Shown: piece after piece, positions 56,351-64,000 of the stretch
Position numbering within the stretch: position 1 is the first letter of the stretch
Layout: every line of letters begins with the position of its first letter
Assembly: GCA_023935145.1 (NCBI GenBank)
Contig: CM043702.1
Span: 108,906,088 to 108,970,087, forward strand
Direction of reading: 5' to 3'
DNA: 64,000 nt
DNA from: Bretschneidera sinensis
Taxonomy: Eukaryota > Streptophyta > Magnoliopsida > Brassicales > Akaniaceae
Notes under the pieces: model-generated
Told to the model about the DNA's origin: nothing
Database searches by the model: none
The model's input: only the letters and a program-made list of their open reading frames with translations
Program-made: the position numbers and the translations under genes

Positions 56351-59300
56351 GGCGGTAAGTGGGAGGTGAACTTGAGTTTGGAAACCAGAGAGTGAAAGCG
56401 TCCGGGTGGATGAGCCTTAGTGAAAATGTCAGCTGTCTGATCGGCTGAACTGACGAATTGTAGACGAACCGTATTCTGGAGAATGTGATCACGGATGAAG
56501 TGGATATCATTCTCGATGTGTTTTGTACGCTCGTGGAAGACATCATTGTGAGCGATCTGAATAGCACTTCTGTTGTCACAGTGTAGGATGGTGGCAGCAG
56601 GAGAAGAGATACCCATGTCAGCGAGTAGCCATCGAAGCCAGAGAAGTTCTTGAGTTGCATCAGCCATGGCACGATATTCAGCTTCAGTACTGGAGCGAGC
56701 AACCACGGTTTGTTTCTTACTACGCCAGGAAATGAGAGAATTGCCCAAAAAGAAACAGTAACCAGTGGTTGAACGTCTGTCAGTGGGGTCTCCGGCCCAA
56801 TCGGCATCAGAATAGGCTTGTAAAATGGGGGCAGACTGTGTTGAGAAATGAAGCCCATGAAATAAAGTACCCTTGACATACCTAAGAATGTGAAGAACAG
56901 CCGAGTAATGGGTGGTCCGAGGAGCGGACAAGAACCGACTGACCTGATGAACGGCGTAGGCAATGTCAGAGCGAGTAACAGTAAGATATACAAGACTTCC
57001 AACCAGTTAACGATATAGAGTGGCATCCTGAAGAGGTGAACCATCGAGTGGGGTAAAACTGACGTTCGGCTCGAGAGGAGTAGTAGCAGTGGTTGAGTCA
57101 GTGATCCCAGCCTTGGAAAGGAGATCCGAGGCATATTTGGCTTGAGAGAGAAAAAATCCATCAGAATTAGATGAGACTTCGAGGCCAAGAAAATAGGTGA
57201 GCACGCCAAGATCTTTTATCTCGAATTGGCCACTGAGAAACTTTTTGAGTTCAGAAATACCATGTAGATCATCTCCAGTAATAACCATATCATCCACGTA
57301 TAGTAAAAGAATGATAATACCGTTGATAGTATGGCAGATAAACAGAGTTGAATCATGAGCACTCGGTGTGAACCCAAACTGATGAATGGTAGTGCTGAAT
57401 TTGGCAAACCAGGCATGTGGAGCTTGTTTCAAACCATATAGGGCACGACGAAGGCGACAAACTTTGTTTCGAGGGGCATCCAAGCCAGGAGGTGTATGCA
57501 TATAGACTTCCTCAAGAAGATCCCCATTGAGAAATACATTTTTGACATCCATTTGAAATAGAGTCCATCTTCGAATGGTGGCGACAACAAGGAGTGTACG
57601 GACAGATGTGAGCCTCGCCACTGGAGCAAATGTCTCTTCATAGTCAATGCCATATTCCTGAGCAAATCCCTTGGCAACAAGTCGGGCTTTATATCGTTCA
57701 ATAGAGCCATCAGAAAGTGTCTTGATCTTAAACACCCATTTGCACCCAATAGGAGTTTTTCCAGGGGGCAGATCAACAATATCCCAGGTATGAGTTTTAG
57801 CTAGGGCCTGAAGTTCTTCATCCATTGCTTTCTGCCAAAGTGGATTAGTACTAGCCTCCTTATAGGATTGAGGCTCATGCAGATGAAGTATAGTGGAAAA
57901 ACAATGATAATCACAATGGTAATCAGCAAGATGAGAAGGGGGATGAGTTACCCTGGTAGATCTGCGGGGGTGATCTGGAGGATGGCTCTCAGAGGGAGTT
58001 GGTGCAGACTCATCAGACATAGGAATATCCTCAGGCATGGTCGATTGAGTCTGAGAGGTGAGGTCAGTTGAGGGTTCTGGAGCTGGAGTTGGGTCCGTAA
58101 TGGAAGGGGTGATATCAGCTGGTGATTCGAAGGTGGACTCAACAGTACCTGAAACTGGATTCTCAGGAAATAACTCAATAGATGGATCGGTAAAAAATCT
58201 GGAGTTAGTGATGGTTGACATGTCAAATGATCGTAAGGAAGAGAACATTTGATGTTCCCAAAAAATGACATGACGAGAGATACGAAGAGTTTTAGAAATA
58301 GGATCCCAGCACCGGTACCCCTTATGTTAAATACCATATCCAATTAAACAACACAGATGAGCCCTTGGTTGCAATTTGTTGTGTTCATGTGGTTTGAGAA
58401 GAACAAAACAAGCCCAACCAAAGACTCTGAGGTTAGAGTAATCAAGAGGTTTACCAAAAAGGCGCTCGAATGGAGACTGATTTTGGATTGTAGCGGAAGG
58501 GACACGATTGATTGTGTACACTGCGGTGAAGGCAGCATCACCCCAGAAACGCTCAGGACATGATAACGAAATGAGTAGAGCACGAACGGTGTCAAGAATA
58601 TGTCTATGTTTGCATTCGGCTTTTCCATTTTGTTGGGAGGTTCCAGGGCACGAGCGGTGGGGAAGCGTGCCATTTTTGTGAAGTAGGTTTAGAAAAGCAC
58701 GGTCTTTATATTCCATTGCATTATCTGAACGAAAAATTTTGATATTCCGAGAGAATTGAGTTTGAACCATAGAAGAAAAATCAGAATATATTTGAAAGAG
58801 TTCAGATATGTTTTTCATAAGAAACAACCAAGTATAACGAGAATAGTCATCCACAAATATAACAAAATAACGAGCATCACCCATTGATACATGAGGAGAA
58901 GGCCCCCAAACGTCAGAATGTACTAAATCAAAAGGTGCAAGGGAAACAAACTGACTCTCATTAAAAGGTAAAGCTGATTGTTTTACAAGTTGACAATGAA
59001 TACAATGAAAAGACTCATGCTGAAGTGATCCTAACTGACCACTAGAAATAAGAGAACGTAGAGGGCTGGATGAAGTGTGACCTAACCGAGAGTGCCACAG
59101 TTCCACGGGAGAGAGTGATGGGATGGATGCGGCTGATTGGTTTGGTGATGGTGAGGATGGGACTTGGAGGTGAGTAAGCTTAAAGAGGCGTCCAACTTTA
59201 CAGCCGGTTCCAAGGAGTTTTCCTGTCTGAGGGTACTGCACACGACAACCAGTAGAAGAAAAATGCAAATCAAGTCCAAGATCACATAGTTGTCCAACAG

Positions 59301-60527
59301 ATATAAGGTTAAGCGTAAGATTAGGAACCAAATATGTGTCAGGGAGAGACAAATGAGAACTGTCAACATGTCCAGTGTGGCTGACCAACATATTTGATCC
59401 ATTGGCAGTGTGAATAGTAGGTGCATGCTCATCACGAGTTTTAGAGGAAAATATGGAGGCATCAGAAGTCATATGATTGCAACAAGAAGAATCAAAATAC
59501 CATCGGGATGTACCTGGTGTAGCTGACATGGCTATATTATTACTAGTTTTTGTTAGAGCCTCGGTAAGAATGGTGCATAAACCACTCAAATCAGGTGAAG
59601 AACTGGATGAAGTTGGTGTAGCATCAGTGGCTACAGCAGCAGTATTCTTTGGCTTGGAATAGAATCGATTGTGTGAGCCTTGTGAGCGATATTGGTTCCC
59701 ATTTGACTGATTTCCAGAAGGAAGTTTAGGACAGTCTGCAAGATAGCGACCTGGTTCTCTGCAGACTTTAAATAGGCGAGAAGGACATTTGAGCAATTCA
59801 TGCCCTTGCAAATGATAATACTTGCAATATAAGGGCTTCTGGTATAGGTTTGTCTTGGCAGCTGGTGTGGCAAGAGCAACGGGTGCTGCAAGGGCAACAT
59901 CTGTATGAGATCCTTGTAATGTGGCGAGACGTGTTTTCTTACTGAGTAGATCAGAAAGGATGTCGTTTATGGTAGGTATTGCACCCCGGTGTAAGATTGA
60001 AGCTCGTACAGGTTCAAATTCGTCTCTCAAGCCCATCAGGAATTGCATAATGCGTGTCTCAGTTCGGTACTTTCCATGAACATCGGCGTCTTTCGTGCAT
60101 TCCCAAGTTGGCTCAGTGAGAGCTAACTGGTTCCACACTGCAGTCATCTGAGATAGAAAGTTGTTGATAGTTTGTCCAGGTTCTTGGCGCATGCTATGAA
60201 GGATGGAAAGAAGACGATACCGATTTGAGATGTCGGCCCTGGTGTAACGGTGTTGGAGAAGATCCTAAGCTTCTTTAGCTGTATGGAGTGTACCAAATTG
60301 AAGTTTGATTTCTGCGATAATAGTGGCACGAAACCATGTGAGAATCTGGTATTTTTACTATCCCAGTCTTCTAGACGGTCAACATATTTGTCAGCATCTT
60401 CATCGTCCTTCTTCTTGGGTTCAGTGATATCTCCAGTCACGTAACGCCACAATTTTTGTCCATGGAGGAAACCAGACATTTCTTGAGCCCATAACCCGAG
60501 GTAAGTACGATTCAGCCATAGGCACAA
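56347..60527 (-). pseudogene. gag-pol of copia element E, frameshift plus nonsense codons
   Basis: Gag from about 60527: YLGLWAQEMSGFLHGQKLWR, then a frame change near 60365 and a stop near 60267 before gag resumes (MRQEPGQTINNFLSQM, 60192). The knuckle is degenerate (CKYYHLQGHELLKC). Protease WYFDSSCCNHMTSD, with DSS where DSG is usual. Integrase HSRLGHTSSSPLRSL, DVWGPSP, FRSDNAMEY, TSQQNGKAE. A stop at 58327 separates it from RT, which has KWVFKIKTLSDGS, ARLVAKGFAQEYGIDY and catalytic LLYVDDMVITG. A TAA at 57007 precedes the rest of RT and RNase H (SDADWAGDPTDRRSTTGY, SSTEAEYRAMADATQE, WLRWLLADM). From 60192 to 56347 everything is in one frame apart from these stops. The element is recent but cannot move by itself. 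Confidence 0.93.
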
Positions 60528-60594
60528 AGAGGAAGGTGAACCTCCAAAAAACCGGTGATGTGGCAGTCAACTGATGATGTGATCGTCAACGGGT

Positions 60595-60808
60595 GACGTG
60601 GCATTGACGTGTCGGTGAGGTGGCGTTGATGTGGCTTTTAGGGTTGACGTGACAGCAGTGTTTCTGAAACAGGAGCGGCAGCGGATATGATGTCAGCAGG
60701 TGATGTGGCACTGACGTGGCAATGAGGTGGCGCTGATGTGGCCTTTAGGGCTGATGTGGCAGCAGCGTTTCTGAAAAAAGAACGGCAGCGGAGATGATGC
60801 CGATGGAG
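60595..60808 (-). repeat. 107-bp tandem duplication in the 5' leader of element E
   Basis: Two diverged copies (60595-60701 and 60702-60808) lie between the primer site and gag. Shared blocks include GAGGTGGCG-TGATGTGGC and AACGGCAGCGG-like sequence. The region is full of TGACGTGGCA-type motifs, unlike the AT-rich LTR. Confidence 0.75.
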
Positions 60809-60941
60809 AATGAGACTCTGACTATAGTGATGACCCGACAGGAATGAAAAGGATATACTATAAGTTTTTCTGATGTGAAGGATCCACTAATAGTGGCAAT
60901 CACAGAGCATACTCAACTCTTAAAATACCGAGAACCATTAT

Positions 60942-60954
60942 GGTTCTAATACCA
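60942..60954 (-). other. Primer binding site of element E
   Basis: The minus strand reads TGGTATTAGAACC directly beside the LTR, a one- or two-base variant of the initiator tRNA-Met type. Confidence 0.8.
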
Positions 60955-61170
60955 TGTTGAATTTAAGAGAGGAAGTGAGACAATACAAAAAGAAGAATTG
61001 TATTGAATGGTGTGATTTACTTACAAAGGGAGCTATCCTATTTATATAAGCTAATAGAAGAAGCAAAGCTATACACAACCAATGTGGGATTATCCTATTT
61101 ATACAAGCTAATAGGAGAAACAAAGCTATACATAACCAATGTGGGACTAAGCCCATATAATACATTAACA
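60955..61170 (-). repeat. 5' LTR of element E
   Basis: 216 bp; three transitions from the 3' LTR. It holds the same 57-bp tandem duplication with two TATA boxes. Confidence 0.95.
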
Positions 61171-61175
61171 AGTCT

Positions 61176-61847
61176 CAAACACATTGGTAAATAAGTTTCA
61201 GGTTTTCATTCTTTGAGAAAACAATGGCAATTGTACTCTTATAAAAATAATTTTTTTTTGCAATGGTTATGTCGAACTTGCATGTAAAACTTTTATAAAG
61301 AAACCTCAAATATGTGTTTTGTGAAATTATCGTTATATTTTTTTTAACAATTTTATCCCCCTCATCATGAGTGAGAGAGAACAGTAGGGAATCATGGAAC
61401 AACAGAACCTAAATAGTTTCATCAAGATCATCTTTTACAGGAAGAAGCTATCCATACTCAAAAGCAACTTTTTGTTTTCATTCTTAGCTGCCTGCATACT
61501 TTTTTCATTTTCACTTTTTCTATCCACCTAATACAGCTCAAACAATGATTCTTACATATATGATACAACAGAATGTATGAAATCCATGTGCTTATCAAGG
61601 AATTGGGTCTGAATTAGGTTCCAAATTTTAAGTTAACAAACCTCAACGCGTTACCAGCTGACCAAATTTTCATTTTATCTAAGAAACTAACCAACTAAAA
61701 TCATTTACTCTTTCAAAAGCGAGAACACATGTTGTCATCAAACAGATTCTCACCCAAATCTCAGATTTGCTTACTAACTAGACCCTAAAGGATAACAAAC
61801 TATAAGTATTTTTTTTTGTTTAAAAAAGTAAAAACTTTAGGGAATAT
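61176..61847. other. AT-rich gap, no gene recognised
   Basis: Nothing recognised between the right duplication of element E and the TRIM. Confidence 0.6.
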
Positions 61848-62564
61848 TGTTAGGTATGATGTAGGAGACCATATGAACCCAAAAGCTTAACCTAATGGGT
61901 TTTGGTTCCACCACCATATATATGTCATTCACTTATCTAGTTTTTTCTCCATATGAGATTGATTTTCAACATCTCTTTACTCACATGTGAATATTCCCAA
62001 CAATCTCCTCCTCACGTGTGAGTCTCTATTGCTCCACTCACCATCATGCTTATACCAACTCCAAACTCGCACTATAGTCCAACAAGCACACCTGGAAAGT
62101 CACCCGTTCTCCTATCGGGGTTAGAGAACAATACATCGACTCTCAACAACGAGCTTCAAAGACTACACCTTTCGAACCACACAGACTTCACCGTGCGAGC
62201 ATCACCTGCTCGCTACACAAGTCACCTTGTTCGCGCTATATGAGTCCCTCAAGCTCTCGCTGTTGTTTGATTATATCACCATGAGCATCCCAGAATTAAT
62301 GGCATGATTTAGTCATGCCCAGCCGAACCATCGGCTCTAATACCACTTGTTAGGTATGATGACACAAGTTTGGGTGAAACTTGGGCTTGGAGAGTCTGCT
62401 AAGCAAAGGCCCAATATATGATGTAGGAGACCATATGGACCCAAAAGCTTAAGCTAATGGGTTCTATTTCCACCACCATATATATGCCATTCACTTATCT
62501 AGTTTTTTCTACATGTGAGATTGATTTTCCACATCTCTTTACTCACACGTGAATATTCCCAACA
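61848..62564 (-). mobile_element. TRIM (terminal-repeat retrotransposon in miniature)
   Basis: 717 bp with LTRs at 61848-62002 (155 bp, 3') and 62348-62564 (217 bp, 5'). The minus-strand ends are TGTTGGG and CCTAACA. The 345-bp interior begins with a Met-type primer site AGTGGTATTAGAGCC (62333-62347) and ends with the polypurine tract CGTGAGGAGGAGAT (62003-62016). No coding capacity is seen. The 3' LTR lacks 62 bp that the 5' LTR has; the missing stretch is bounded by ATGAT repeats. No target duplication: AATAT on the left, ATCTT on the right. It depends on enzymes of other elements, probably copia elements with the same primer type. Confidence 0.8.
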
Positions 62565-62882
62565 ATCTTATCAACCTCACAAATCTCTCGATATAATGTG
62601 CACTCAATACATAGAGAGTATTTATAAGCAACTTAAGACGCCCTAATTAGGGTTTCCATCCTACTGTAAAACCACGGATATTCATAGGCCTAAGCCCAAA
62701 CCGCCAAGCAAAAAGCCAGACCCAACTCATGTACATGGCCTAAAAGTTTTGGGGATATTGCACCCTAATCCCCACCCGTTCTCCGGGGGCAGGACCCTCG
62801 CCCGCTCACCGAGGAATGAGACCCCCGTGGTCGTTTGGGTTCTACAGATCTGGAACTATTGAAGTATGCACCAACTCTAACA
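62565..62882 (-). repeat. 3' LTR (at least its inner part) of copia element F
   Basis: Ends on the plus strand CCAACTCTAACA at 62882, directly followed by the polypyrimidine ATCTCCCACTTGG (minus-strand polypurine tract, 62883-62895). The left end is undefined and may be interrupted by the TRIM. Confidence 0.6.
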
Positions 62883-64000
62883 ATCTCCCACTTGGTAAAT
62901 ACTTCATAGACATGGAAAACTTCCTAGAACTTTGTTTCTTCAATGCCATCTCAGTGGCACACCACTCAAACTTCACTAGACTAACTACCTTAGTCAAGAA
63001 ATCTGTGTTGTTCACTGTTGTATCGACTTTCTCTAAGATTATCACATTTTCTTCAATCTTTTCCTGGATGAAGTGATATTGGATATTAATGTGCTTCGTC
63101 CGTGAATGAAATGTAGGATTTTTCGGTAAGAAGATAACACCTTGATTGTCACATTTCACCTTCACTGCTCATTGTTTAAACCCAAGCTCAACACACAACC
63201 TTTGAAGCCAAACTGCTTCCTTTCCAGCATGAGTTATCGTCATATACCCTACTTCTATAGATGAAAAGGCAACAACACTTTTCATCTTGCTCATCCAACT
63301 CACCACCCCACCAAACAGATTGAACACATATCCACTTGTAGACCTCCTGCTATCAATGTCTCTTCTCCAATCAACATTAACGGTTCTTACAATATCAAGA
63401 TTCTTCTTACCTCCCATACATCCATAACACAATGCAAACCCTGACGTACCATGAAGATATCTAAGAACTCTCTTGATTGCAGTCCAATGCTCTTTCTTAG
63501 GATTAGATATATATCTACTCAATACTCCTGCTGCTTGGGCAATATCTGGTCTCGTACACACCATGATGTACATCAAGCTTTCAACCGCACTAGCATAAGG
63601 TACGTGCACCATCTCTTTAGTTTCTTCCTCCGTATTTGGATATTTTTTCGCAGATAACTTGGTTCCTAAAGGCATGGGAGTCCCTACCGGCTTGCTGTTA
63701 GACATGTTAAATTTCTTCAACACTTATTCAATATACTTTTTTTTACTCAGCCATAGTTTTTTATTTTCACGGTCCTTCTTATCTGCATGCCCAAGATAAA
63801 GTTTGCTGGCCCTAGGTCTTTCATGTCAAACTGCATTGCCAACGATGCCTTCACAGTGCTAATCATCTTCCTGTTATTTCCAATCAATAACATATCATCA
63901 ACATACAAGGTTAAAATGACAAAATCAACACCTAAACTTTTCACATAGACACAAGGATCAGCATAGCTGCGAGTGAACCCAAGCTTAATGGTATATATGT
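62842..64000 (-). pseudogene. Copia element F (Tork-like): RT C-terminal half and RNase H, runs off the right edge
   Basis: About 63944-63750 has the RT catalytic core FVILTLYVDDMLLIGNN and MKDLGPANFILGMQI. After a frame change near 63770, 63723-63169 has FNMSNSKPVGTPM, VPYASAVESLMYIMVCTRPD, HWTAIKRVLRYLHGTSGFAL, RRSTSGYVFNLFGGVVSW and EAVWLQRLCVELGF. A TGA near 63166 interrupts, then 63165-62842 finishes RNase H (KCDNQGVIFLPKNPTFHSRT, KHINIQYHFIQE). The wording resembles Tnt1/Tork elements. The frameshift and stops make it non-functional. Confidence 0.88.

Larger units (their letters stand above)
56118..61170 (-). mobile_element. Complete Ty1/copia element E (Ale/Retrofit-like)
   Basis: 5053 bp with 216-bp LTRs and a perfect target duplication AGTCT (56113-56117 and 61171-61175). 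On the minus strand: 5' LTR, primer site, gag, protease, integrase, RT, RNase H, polypurine tract, 3' LTR. The integrase-before-RT order is the copia hallmark. Small size and short LTRs suggest the Ale/Retrofit lineage. The LTRs differ at three sites (1.4%), all transitions. Confidence 0.95.

Overview
This is nuclear plant DNA, most likely from a eudicot angiosperm; I cannot name the species. The evidence is AT-rich intergenic sequence, one host gene with 21 GT-AG exons encoding a plant-type CTP synthase, and several plant-specific retrotransposon lineages: Ty3/gypsy Tat with two RNase H domains, Ty3/gypsy Tekay with a chromodomain, Ty1/copia, and a TRIM. No rRNA, tRNA or CRISPR array was recognised.

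Layout. 1-3615: 5' end of a minus-strand Tekay-type gypsy element (C) whose outer LTR end is tandemly duplicated with AT microsatellites. 6429-7111: decayed copia reverse transcriptase/RNase H. 7768-20846: a Pack-MULE-like element carrying a fragment related to the ubiquitin ligase gene UPL5, split by a young complete Tat gypsy element (A, 8277-19815) with target duplication GTCGG and LTRs 0.8% diverged. 21203-28516: degraded minus-strand Tekay element (D) abutting the 5' end of a copia element (28510 to about 29100). 30551-41029: an older Tat element (B), LTRs about 10% diverged. 44159-44265: a solitary MULE-type terminal repeat. 45253-52662: intact CTP synthase gene with a 380-bp foldback MITE in its last intron. 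54985-55560: LINE RNase H remnant. 56118-61170: complete but mutated copia element (E), target duplication AGTCT. 61848-62564: a TRIM. 62565-64000: 3' part of another copia element (F).

The most interesting pattern is shared by Tat elements A and B. Downstream of gag-pol each carries an antisense gene with the Transposase_28-like (putative gypsy-type) domain, a coiled-coil C-terminal exon, two introns at the same positions and phases, and its own TATA box. Upstream of that antisense promoter each has a tandem array whose 48-50-bp monomers are hairpins with stems beginning CCGAG and ending CTCGG, although the rest of the two arrays is unrelated. Each then has an inverted repeat that takes in the polypurine tract at the 3' LTR border. 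In A the antisense gene is fully open (621 codons) while gag-pol has four nonsense codons and no frameshift.

The only gene that looks functional for the host is CTP synthase, the last step of de novo CTP synthesis. Everything else is mobile DNA or its debris.
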